Source: Candidatus Methylomirabilota bacterium (GTDB taxonomy: Bacteria; Methylomirabilota; Methylomirabilia; Methylomirabilales; Methylomirabilaceae). From it: a DNA stretch of 5,425 nt. A model generated the notes under the pieces. That model saw only the letters and a list, made by a program, of their open reading frames with translations. It did no database searches and was not told the origin of the DNA. This document shows, one piece after another, positions 1 to 5,425 of the stretch. The stretch is from the NCBI GenBank assembly GCA_016200385.1, contig JACQEV010000176.1, positions 1 to 5,425 on the forward strand, written 5' to 3'. How positions within the stretch are numbered: position 1 is the stretch's first letter; each line of letters begins with the position of its first letter. The position numbers were made by a program, and so were the translations under genes.

Positions 1-49
1 CTCCCCGCCGCTCATCAAGCTTCGAGATGAACGCCTGTATGGTCGTCAT
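1..49 (-). CDS. Start of an unidentified downstream gene (N-terminal fragment)
   Basis: On the minus strand an ATG at 49-47 overlaps the TGA stop (48-46) of the preceding membrane glycosyltransferase as ATGA. This is the classic arrangement for translational coupling. The reading frame stays open to the window edge for 16 codons (MTTIQAFISKLDERRG). No strong Shine-Dalgarno sequence precedes it, which is usual when ribosomes re-initiate from an upstream stop codon. The fragment is too short to assign to a family. From its position it is probably another member of the same glycan-related operon, but that is inference. The call rests on the overlap geometry alone, so the ATG could be chance. Confidence 0.5.
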   Translation of the reverse strand, partial: MTTIQAFISKLDERRG

Positions 50-1584
50 GAGACGCGCACCCGGAAGATGAAAGTGCTGATCTCGCCCCCGACTCTATAC
101 ACCAGCTCGAAGGTCCCGGGATGATCCTTTATTGTTCGCACTAAAGAAGCAGAGGGACCGACGGGACGTCCTCGAACCACGTTATCCACGACCATATAGT
201 TGACCTTATATCTTCGGATGAGCCCCATGATCGTCTCTGGATCGGAGGAAGGGACGTCCGGGTGGGAAGACGGGATGAACCCCACCGTCTTTTGATGGGA
301 AATGAGATAAAAGAAATGCGGTTTTCTGACGAGGATGACAGCCTCGGGGGGAAGGTTCTCCCTCGCCCAATCGGCAGCCTTCAGGTAGCTTAAAACACGA
401 GGAGTCTCGCCCGTAGTTTGGAAGCGAACATCAAAATAGAAATACAAGCCGACAATCAAAGAAAAGCAGGCAAGTAAAGCCGCGGATACGACCATTCGCC
501 CCGACCGGCGCGCCAGCATCTCGGAGAGTGCCTGGAGTCCGCTAGCCAGGAACAGAAGAAGGAGCGGAATGACCGGAACAAGGTACCGAGATGTGGATAA
601 GTCTGCCGGGAAAAGGAACACGCCCCCCAGATAGCATAGGAAGTACGCCACTGTAGCCTGCCTGCGAAACAGTTGTATGCCAAGGCCCACGAGCAGAACG
701 GCTACGAGGATGAGATTCACCACCCTCGCCATGAGCAGGCTCAACGCCCCCACAAAACCGCTCGGGATAGGGAGCACCACCAACGGGATCCTTCCCAGGC
801 CATACTGTTGAAGGTTCGATAGCATCCTCCTCATAAGGTCGGGAAGTGGGACGTGGGGGGACCAGGCGGTGCCTGGCTCGAGACCGCCGATGAGCGAGAG
901 GTAAAAGGAACCGAAGATTCCAGTCCTCATGAGATGGAAGAGAAGGATCCCAACAACATACAGGATTGCCACCTGGGCCGCTTTTCTCCCCTCCCTCCTC
1001 CAAAACAGAAAGGCTATTACGCCTGCTGAAAGCGAAACACCTATCGATCGGAGCGTCGTTGCCAGGATAAGGACCACCGCGACAACGATGGCGGGCGTCC
1101 TTCCGTACTCCGCAAGATCCTCAGCGAAGAGGAGGGACAGGATTGAAAAAAATAGATAAGGCACCTCCGTCATAACCTGGTGGGAAAAGGAGAGCAAGAA
1201 CGGATTGAGGATGGAGAGGAGGGTCATGGCAAGGGCCCACCATGGATTCACGTACCTTTTCGCCAAGAGGTATATCAACGGGGCCGCGGCCACGAAGAAG
1301 GCGACAACCAGCGACTTCATGGCGAGCAGATTGCCCTGCGAGATCTTCTCCACCATGGCCAGCAGAAGAGGGAAACCAAAGGGAAACTTGGTGGAGCGAG
1401 GACTCTCGGGATGGTTGATTTCGCGCATCCACTGTCCGTTCGCAATGGACCGAGCAAGAACGATGTACTCGCCGTCATCGGCCCAGTCGGGCTTCGGGTT
1501 GAAGGCGAGAACGGTTGCGAGAAGGGTGAAAAGTGAGACCCCTGCAAGGATTAGGGGCTGGTGCTTGGATAGGAGACGGTGCAT
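46..1584 (-). CDS. GT-C membrane glycosyltransferase, GT39/ArnT-like (PMT superfamily)
   Basis: This 512-residue polytopic membrane protein is predicted to transfer a sugar from a polyprenyl-phosphate carrier on the outer face of the inner membrane. A first transmembrane helix (about residues 10-29) is followed by a loop with DWADDGEY (33-40). That acidic pair lies where GT-C enzymes keep the catalytic or metal-binding Asp. TKFPFGFPLLL (65-75) matches the K-P-x-G-x-P motif of the ArnT/PMT group, and HQVMTEVP (135-142) is the usual T-E-x-P element. Many hydrophobic helices follow, including the typical SRYLVPVIPLLLLF segment (332-345). From about residue 398 the chain is soluble, containing KAADWARENLPP, as in the periplasmic C-terminal domain of such proteins. 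The start was set at ATG 1584: the in-frame extension to 1710 only rereads the upstream gene and is polar and unlike the family. An AGGAG (1601-1597) lies 12 bases upstream, slightly far. The gene overlaps the GT9 gene by 34 bases and the next gene by 4. Donor sugar and acceptor are unknown. Confidence 0.87.
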   Translation of the reverse strand: MHRLLSKHQPLILAGVSLFTLLATVLAFNPKPDWADDGEYIVLARSIANGQWMREINHPESPRSTKFPFGFPLLLAMVEKISQGNLLAMKSLVVAFFVAAAPLIYLLAKRYVNPWWALAMTLLSILNPFLLSFSHQVMTEVPYLFFSILSLLFAEDLAEYGRTPAIVVAVVLILATTLRSIGVSLSAGVIAFLFWRREGRKAAQVAILYVVGILLFHLMRTGIFGSFYLSLIGGLEPGTAWSPHVPLPDLMRRMLSNLQQYGLGRIPLVVLPIPSGFVGALSLLMARVVNLILVAVLLVGLGIQLFRRQATVAYFLCYLGGVFLFPADLSTSRYLVPVIPLLLLFLASGLQALSEMLARRSGRMVVSAALLACFSLIVGLYFYFDVRFQTTGETPRVLSYLKAADWARENLPPEAVILVRKPHFFYLISHQKTVGFIPSSHPDVPSSDPETIMGLIRRYKVNYMVVDNVVRGRPVGPSASLVRTIKDHPGTFELVYRVGGEISTFIFRVRVS

Positions 1585-2780
1585 AAGGGGTGAAGGCTCC
1601 TGCCGAGGATGCGCTCTACTGCCGCAAGGACCTCTTCTACAGAGATAGCGGACATACAGATGTTGTTGCCATGGCAGGGAGGGGTCTTGTTGTTGGCCAC
1701 TGTTAGACAAGGGCTACAGTGGACCTGTTTGTAGAACACAATGTGACCCTCCCCCACGGGGCCGTAAAGTAAGGGGGTTTCGGGGCCGAAGAGAGCGATG
1801 GTCGGAGTGCCGCAAGCGGCGGCCAGGTGCAGGGGGCCCGCGTCGTTGGTGATGAGCAACCGGGAGCGCTTGAGCAGGGCGAGAAGCTGCTCGACGGTCA
1901 CCTCCCCTGCCAAGTTCAGCAGATCAGACGATGGGCCGACGAGAGCGGCGAGGGATTCCACATAAGGTCGCTCGCTGGGCGCACCGATGAGCACCACCTT
2001 CGCGAGACCCTGTCTCAGTATCTCACGGATGAGCTCGGCGAACCGGTCGCCGTGCCAGCGCCGCTCGAGGCACATTTCCCCCGTGTTGACATTCACACAC
2101 ACGATCTCCTGGTTCTGCCACACGCTTCTCCTTCGAAGGAGCTCGTCAACGAAGCGCATGCTCTCCCCAGAGACCCTCAGCAAGGAAACCGGTAACGGAC
2201 CAACCCCTTCGCACGAAGGCGGCTCGACCAGGGAAGAAAACACCCGGGTGATATGCTGATGCGGTTCGTAGGGGACCGGGCGAGTGAGCAGCCGCGCCCG
2301 CCACATCCCATCAAAGGTGTACCCAACACGCTCGCGGGCGCCGGAGAAATACACCACCAGGGCGGAGAACTTGGACAGGAACTCCAGGTCGAAGGCCAGG
2401 TCGATCCTCCCCCGCCTCAGTCGCCGCAGGACGGTGAAGAGGTCTCGAGCGAAGGCAAGAAAACCTGTCGTTCTGATCGTCAGGACCTCGTCAGCGATCT
2501 CCAGAAGCCGACAGATCTCCCGATTGGCCTCGGAAGTCAGGAACAGAATTTTGGCCTGTGGATATCGCCGCCTGACGGCGCCGACCATCGGGGTGGCCAA
2601 GACAAGACTCCCCATCCCCAGGTACTTGGTGATAAGGATCTTCCGAACACGCTCACACCCAATCACTGGCGCCGAAGAGGAAAGCGCGACCCATCGAGCC
2701 AGGGCGTCGAAGAAAGCAACGACGCCGCATAGCACGAGGCCCACGCATCGATCGATCCATTTCATCTGTTGCATCGTCAT
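1551..2780 (-). CDS. Glycosyltransferase family 9 (heptosyltransferase-like) protein
   Basis: This 409-residue GT-B fold enzyme of the ADP-heptose:LPS heptosyltransferase family would act at the cytoplasmic face of the membrane with a nucleotide-sugar donor. An amphipathic or hydrophobic N-terminal stretch (about 7-34) precedes the first Rossmann domain, which opens with KILITKYLGMGSLVLATP (47-64). The second domain carries VNVNTGEMCLERRWHGDRFAEL (near 229-250) and the family signature TNDAGPLHLAAACGTP (311-326), followed by IALFGPETP (328-336). A cysteine group, C355, C358, C369 and C375, follows in CSPC...PC...CM. In E. coli WaaC the motif after Lys reads SSMGD, and its Asp13 is catalytic; here the aligned residue is Ser58. 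A GMGS version exists in a side branch of GT9, so this is more likely a subfamily trait than damage. ATG 2780 is favoured over TTG 2783, ATG 2774 and ATG 2762 because GGGGA (2791-2787) sits 6 bases upstream. The gene has its own promoter candidate and overlaps the next gene. The exact sugar transferred is unknown; 'heptosyltransferase' should not be taken literally. Confidence 0.9.
   Translation of the reverse strand: MTMQQMKWIDRCVGLVLCGVVAFFDALARWVALSSSAPVIGCERVRKILITKYLGMGSLVLATPMVGAVRRRYPQAKILFLTSEANREICRLLEIADEVLTIRTTGFLAFARDLFTVLRRLRRGRIDLAFDLEFLSKFSALVVYFSGARERVGYTFDGMWRARLLTRPVPYEPHQHITRVFSSLVEPPSCEGVGPLPVSLLRVSGESMRFVDELLRRRSVWQNQEIVCVNVNTGEMCLERRWHGDRFAELIREILRQGLAKVVLIGAPSERPYVESLAALVGPSSDLLNLAGEVTVEQLLALLKRSRLLITNDAGPLHLAAACGTPTIALFGPETPLLYGPVGEGHIVFYKQVHCSPCLTVANNKTPPCHGNNICMSAISVEEVLAAVERILGRSLHPLCTVSYPSTSP
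1597..1601 (-). promoter_or_regulatory. Ribosome binding site candidate of the GT39-like gene
   Basis: On the minus strand AGGAG lies 12 bases before ATG 1584, inside the 3' end of the GT9 coding sequence. The spacing is longer than ideal. The strength of the motif and the lack of another plausible start support the choice of ATG 1584. Translation is probably helped by ribosomes finishing the overlapping GT9 gene. Confidence 0.4.
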
Positions 2781-2786
2781 CAATGT

Positions 2787-2791
2787 TCCCC
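2787..2791 (-). promoter_or_regulatory. Ribosome binding site of the GT9 gene
   Basis: The minus strand reads GCGGGGAACATTGATG. GGGGA ends 6 bases before ATG 2780, a normal spacing, and this selects that ATG over the neighbouring TTG (2783) and ATG (2774). A second purine-rich stretch, AAGGGAG, lies further upstream and is too distant for these starts. Confidence 0.5.
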
Positions 2792-2821
2792 GCGCTCCCT
2801 TCGGTAAAGCCTCACCGATTG

Positions 2822-2850
2822 TCTATAACATGCGATCCATAGGAGGTCAA
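2822..2850 (-). promoter_or_regulatory. Sigma70-type promoter for the GT9 gene
   Basis: On the minus strand TTGACC (2850-2845) matches the -35 consensus TTGACA at five of six bases. A 17-base spacer follows, then TATAGA (2827-2822), which matches TATAAT at four of six including TATA. A TG one base before the -10 makes it an extended -10 element (TGTTATAGA). A transcript would start near 2815 and leave a leader of about 35 bases before ATG 2780, which contains the ribosome binding site. The position, orientation and spacing all fit. The elements were found by eye and the start site is inferred. Confidence 0.55.
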
Positions 2851-2906
2851 CATTGAACTGCAAATATCATGGGCAGCGCTTTCTTCCCGTGCGGTTCCAA
2901 CTCGTT

Positions 2907-2921
2907 GCGGCTAGTCGCCGC
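2907..2921. other. Short GC-rich stem-loop
   Basis: A perfect 5-base inverted repeat, GCGGC and GCCGC, flanks a 5-base loop in the gap between the TPR-membrane gene and the GT9 promoter. No run of T follows on either strand, so it is not a canonical intrinsic terminator. It could slow read-through or be a chance match. It lies about 57 bases upstream of the -35 element. Confidence 0.25.
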
Positions 2922-3044
2922 GGGTGCCTTGCTTGGCGATGGTTCAAATATCGGTCTCCCTGATCTCACCATGATGATGCAAAAAGCTGCAACGGCGCCG
3001 GAGCTAACGACGCTTCAAATGCTAATAGCAGCGAGTGGATCTTG

Positions 3045-4811
3045 TCATGGTTGCAAACGACCTGGAATTTCATCGAAGGCCGGCACAGATTTTTTCTTAC
3101 TGGAGTTGATTGATCGTTGGTCTGAGCCTTGTCGTCGAACGAGCTCGGCTAACAACCGTGAGGAGCTCTCATCTTTGGGGTCAAGTTGCAGGGCGCGGAA
3201 AAGATGTCCGATTGCCTCTTCATTCTGGCCAAGCCTGGTCAAGGTCAATCCCATGTAGTAATGAAGCAGAGGAGACTCTTTGAGTCTCAGAGCTTCCCTG
3301 AAATCGTGGGCCGCTTCGTTCGGCATGGACTTGTTGAAGAGGATTTCTCCTCTTAGCAGTCGCGATCTGAAATACTGAGGGTCGGCATTCAGGCTCGCGT
3401 TAAGACACGCGAGGGCTTTGTCAGTCTCACCGCGCTCAAGGTAGAAAGAGGCAAGCCGCGAATAGATATCGGACCGATAGGGATCATCCCCCAATTTGCC
3501 GATGACATACCCGAAGAGAGTGGCACTGTCTTTCCAGATCAGTGTTTGTCGGTAACTGAGCCAACTGAAGAGCACTAGCCCAACGCCCGTCAGCATGGAC
3601 ACTCCCACGATGATGGGCCGTTTCATTGACTTCTTTCCCAACAGCGAGAATCCCCCGCCTATCAACGCAGCCCAACAGGTCCCGACAAAATACGAGTAGC
3701 GATCGTTTGGGTAATACGGTCGTTCAGTCACAGCCAACAAAGGAACGAGCAGGGTAAGGTGACAAACCCAAACGGCGAGAAATGCCGGATACCGACGTCT
3801 CAGCATGACTGCGAGCAATGTCACCCCCACAACGAAGACCATGCTAAAGAAAAAACGGGCTTCCGTCGGGTCAAACTTCACCAAGGCTGTATACACCGGG
3901 GACAGATTAAATGGCCGGAAAGGGCGCCACACATAGTAGGCCCAAAGATAAAATGCCTGCATCGAGCGACTCGATAAGGGAAATGCATTAATGGAGACCG
4001 GGGGACGATACAATCCGGTTGCATGGACGCGGGCCCAGATTGTGATGGATAAGACGGCGACTGTAGCCATGAGAAAAGGGATTTTTTCTCGCCAAATCTC
4101 ACGCGCCTGGTCATCCCACCACCAGTTCGTGCTATTCGAAAAGCGATGCAGTGGATAAAAATCCAGCACAACCAAAACGGCTATAAACCCGAGGGCGCTC
4201 GGATAGGATAATAGCGACGCGACAAAGCTCGCAACAGAGACCCAATAGGGGATTGTCCTTGTGGCCGGCCCCTGTCTAGTCCGAATTGCGCTCAGGTAGG
4301 ACAACAAAGAGATCAAAAGAAAGAACAAAGCTTGACTATGCGTCTGACCGGATGCCCAGGCTACACTCTCCACGCGAAGCGGATGGACGCCCCAGAGAAG
4401 TGCCGCAAGACCTGCACTAGTGGCAACTACCCTGGAGTCCAGAGGGCTCTCTGGACCGGCTGCGATCGTGAGCAACTGTCGGATCAGCCAGAAGACTAAA
4501 ACGGTATTGCTCACATGCAGGATCACAGTGGATAAATGGTAACCGAAGGGATTCAAACCAAAGAGCCGATAGATGACTGCCCAACCGAGCCAGCCCAAAG
4601 GGGTGTATCGTGGCAAGTAGCGATAATCAGTGAACATCCATCGAACATGAGCCCAGTCAAGGTTCCGAATGAGCGGGTTCCTATAAATGTTGATGTCATC
4701 ATCCCACCTGACGAAGTCCCATTTGAGCGAGGAGCCAAAGACCAAGAAGACTATGAGACTGAGAGTCAGGCAAATCAGGAGTTCTGGAATGAATCGGCGA
4801 ATGATCGGCAT
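3045..4811 (-). CDS. TMTC/DUF1736-like GT-C membrane protein with C-terminal TPR repeats
   Basis: This 588-residue protein has a polytopic membrane core (about 1-420) and a TPR tail. After one transmembrane helix comes FVRWDDDINIYRNP (33-46), matching the W-D-D...N-P loop of bacterial relatives of the eukaryotic TMTC O-mannosyltransferases. HPLRVESVAW (143-152) and NDRYSYF (369-375) are two more family signatures, as is IWKDSATLF (425-433) at the membrane/TPR junction. TPR units follow at about 446-479, 480-512 and 514-547, the last ending in the typical ALQLDPKD. The tail after 560 is polar and Lys/Ser-rich. The likely role is transfer of a sugar from a polyprenyl-phosphate donor outside the membrane, with the TPRs binding a partner or acceptor. 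Many bacterial members are uncharacterised, so function is inferred. ATG 4811 is the first start after an in-frame TAG at 4820-4818. Possible ribosome binding sites, GAGGA (2 bases away) and GGAG (14 bases away), are both badly spaced, suggesting modest translation or coupling. The segment after VESVAW reads ASGQTHSQ instead of the usual SERKD-type sequence. Confidence 0.85.
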   Translation of the reverse strand: MPIIRRFIPELLICLTLSLIVFLVFGSSLKWDFVRWDDDINIYRNPLIRNLDWAHVRWMFTDYRYLPRYTPLGWLGWAVIYRLFGLNPFGYHLSTVILHVSNTVLVFWLIRQLLTIAAGPESPLDSRVVATSAGLAALLWGVHPLRVESVAWASGQTHSQALFFLLISLLSYLSAIRTRQGPATRTIPYWVSVASFVASLLSYPSALGFIAVLVVLDFYPLHRFSNSTNWWWDDQAREIWREKIPFLMATVAVLSITIWARVHATGLYRPPVSINAFPLSSRSMQAFYLWAYYVWRPFRPFNLSPVYTALVKFDPTEARFFFSMVFVVGVTLLAVMLRRRYPAFLAVWVCHLTLLVPLLAVTERPYYPNDRYSYFVGTCWAALIGGGFSLLGKKSMKRPIIVGVSMLTGVGLVLFSWLSYRQTLIWKDSATLFGYVIGKLGDDPYRSDIYSRLASFYLERGETDKALACLNASLNADPQYFRSRLLRGEILFNKSMPNEAAHDFREALRLKESPLLHYYMGLTLTRLGQNEEAIGHLFRALQLDPKDESSSRLLAELVRRQGSDQRSINSSKKKSVPAFDEIPGRLQP

Positions 4812-5022
4812 GGTCCTCTATGAAGCTCCATGGGCGACCCGTCTGCCCAAACCGGAGAAAGATACAGCCTCCACCTCGCCACATTCAAGACGTCGGACGG
4901 CCTGCTTCCCAATTCCGGAGGCCGGCTGCTTAAGGAGAGCGGAACACTTTTGACGGTCAGGACGCCCGATGCAGAAGGGTTGCCAGACCTGACTACTCAG
5001 CTTCAGCGGGTTCGCAACCAGG
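4812..5022. other. 211-base gap with no convincing gene
   Basis: This region lies between the partial GT-C gene and the TPR-membrane gene. Both strands contain long open frames here, including one in frame with the downstream gene and ended by TAG at 4820-4818. Their translations are rich in Pro, Cys and Ser, have no domain-like pattern and lack good ribosome binding sites. A 6-base inverted repeat (CGGCCT 4898-4903 and AGGCCG 4919-4924, 15-base loop) has no T-run. A weak promoter-like pair on the minus strand (TTGAAT 4888-4883, 16-base spacer, TGTATC 4866-4861) would start a transcript about 40 bases before ATG 4811, but its -10 match is poor. Confidence 0.5.
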
Positions 5023-5425
5023 TTAGGCACGGGGGTGTCTTGTACAGGATGGGGGCAGACCTGGATGGTCGCTGGATGCTGGAGACTTCCGGATAAGGAT
5101 GTCTTGCACGTGGGAAGGGGAGTAATTCTCACGAATGAACTCGAGCACCTCTTGAGGCATGTCGCGCAAGCGCTTGTCCATAATCACGACCTGACAGCGA
5201 TCAGGGAAACACCTCTCCGGAATATCGAATTTGATGGCTCCAGACTTAATTTGTAGTCGTACGGAGTTTACCAAGGTGCCGTAGAAGGAGGCTTGGGGCC
5301 GGAAGATATAGGCTGCATTTCCGTCGAGAATCGAGTCCGACCGCTTTGTCATGGCCGAGATGAAGCGAATGAGCTGGAGCTGGTCCAGGTTGCCCCGCTG
5401 AAGCGGATGCAACCTCTTTGAGATA
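5023..5425 (-). CDS. C-terminal end of a GT-C (GT39-like) membrane glycosyltransferase, partial
   Basis: The minus-strand frame is open to the right window edge, so only the last 133 residues are present and the true start lies outside. The TTG at 5412 sits inside the coding frame and is not a credible start. The visible part has no membrane helix and resembles the soluble periplasmic C-terminal domain of dolichyl-phosphate-mannose-mannosyltransferase-like proteins. It shows SDSILDGNAAYIFRPQASFY, then SGAIKFDIPERC, CQVVIMDKRLRDMP and EFIRENYSP. In this group the pattern LDG...FRP.A..Y, followed by a V-V-I-x-D-x-R-L strand and an F-I-x-x-N-Y helix, is familiar from memory; no search was possible. 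After DILIRKS the last 20 or so residues turn Pro/Ser/His-rich and no longer look like the domain, ending at TAA 5025-5023. It is probably co-directional with, and perhaps in the same operon as, the TPR-membrane gene 211 bases downstream. Confidence 0.72.
   Translation of the reverse strand, partial: ISKRLHPLQRGNLDQLQLIRFISAMTKRSDSILDGNAAYIFRPQASFYGTLVNSVRLQIKSGAIKFDIPERCFPDRCQVVIMDKRLRDMPQEVLEFIRENYSPSHVQDILIRKSPASSDHPGLPPSCTRHPRA

Larger units (their letters stand above)
2781..3044. other. 264-base intergenic region with promoter and small hairpin
   Basis: This region separates the TPR-membrane gene from the GT9 gene. It holds the promoter and ribosome binding site listed separately. A short perfect hairpin (GCGGC, loop TAGTC, GCCGC) lies at 2907-2921. 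On the minus strand, TTTTT (2986-2982) follows a GC-rich palindrome (CGGCGCCG around 2994-3001). The arms do not pair into a usable stem next to the T-run, so no intrinsic terminator is called. A 41-codon minus-strand reading frame (2972-2847) starts at an ATG without a ribosome binding site and ends inside the -35 element; it is not called as a gene. No tRNA, repeat or mobile-element trace was seen. Confidence 0.6.

Noticed and set aside
1585..1710. In-frame upstream extension of the GT39-like gene (42 extra residues)
   Set aside because: It lies wholly inside the GT9 coding sequence, gives a polar Arg/Gln/Pro-rich peptide unlike any family N-terminus, and the normal first helix begins right after ATG 1584.
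1827..2856. Several long plus-strand open frames antisense to the GT9 gene
   Set aside because: They are Arg/Ser/Pro-rich shadow frames expected opposite GC-rich coding sequence, while the minus-strand frame carries clear GT9 motifs throughout.
2975..3014. Intrinsic terminator after the TPR-membrane gene
   Set aside because: A TTTTT run follows GC-rich sequence with the palindrome CGGCGCCG, but the palindrome has no loop and the flanking bases mismatch, so no stable stem sits next to the T-run.
3000..3030. Integron attC-like or other recombination site in the intergenic gap
   Set aside because: GTTAGCT and GCTAAC are present but do not meet the RYYYAAC/GTRRRRY-type core pattern and are not arranged as a long imperfect hairpin.
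2869..3258. Plus-strand open frame of 129 codons
   Set aside because: More than half runs antisense to the TPR tail of a well-supported gene. No ribosome binding site or family pattern was seen, and all other genes run on the minus strand.
4861..4888. Promoter for the TPR-membrane gene (TTGAAT, 16-base spacer, TGTATC)
   Set aside because: The -10 matches the consensus at only three of six bases. A match of this quality is expected by chance.
4898..4924. Inverted repeat CGGCCT/AGGCCG as a terminator
   Set aside because: The stem is only 6 bases with a 15-base loop, and no T-run follows on either strand.
4818..5132. 104-codon minus-strand open frame bridging the gap before the TPR-membrane gene
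   Set aside because: It starts at a GTG inside the partial GT-C gene with no ribosome binding site. Its translation has no domain-like pattern, and it ends in TAG seven bases before the next ATG.

Overview
This window is a run of sugar-transfer genes, all on the minus strand. It most likely comes from a Gram-negative-type bacterium. Base composition is moderate to slightly GC-rich by eye. The genes are closely packed and bacterial in style, with short overlaps and no introns. The GT9 (heptosyltransferase-family) gene fits an organism with an outer-membrane or other complex surface glycan. The species cannot be named from this sequence. The protein styles resemble those of deep Gram-negative lineages (Nitrospirota, Methylomirabilota, Desulfobacterota-like), but that is an impression.

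In the direction of transcription (right to left) the layout is as follows. (1) 5425-5023: the C-terminal end of a GT-C type membrane glycosyltransferase, cut by the window edge. (2) 5022-4812: a gap of about 210 bases with no convincing gene. (3) 4811-3045: a 588-residue membrane protein of the bacterial TMTC/DUF1736-like class, a GT-C mannosyltransferase-like membrane core followed by three TPR repeats. (4) 3044-2781: a 264-base gap with a good sigma70-type promoter (TTGACC, 17-base spacer, TATAGA with an upstream TG) placed to drive the next gene. (5) 2780-1551: a GT9 family glycosyltransferase whose first Rossmann motif carries Ser where heptosyltransferases usually have the catalytic Asp. 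(6) 1584-46: a GT39/ArnT-like membrane glycosyltransferase, overlapping the previous gene by 34 bases. (7) 49-1: the first 16 codons of a further gene, joined to gene 6 by an ATGA stop/start overlap.

Genes 5, 6 and 7 look like one translationally coupled operon with its own promoter. Genes 1 and 3 may form a separate upstream unit or read through into it. Together the genes suggest assembly or decoration of a surface glycan. The GT9 enzyme would use a nucleotide-sugar in the cytoplasm. The GT-C proteins would use polyprenyl-phosphate-linked sugars on the outer face of the membrane. The acceptor (lipid A core, exopolysaccharide or protein) cannot be read from the sequence.

I saw no RNA genes, CRISPR arrays, insertion sequences or other mobile-element signs, and no clearly novel system. 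The points of interest are variant active-site or signature motifs in otherwise recognisable families.
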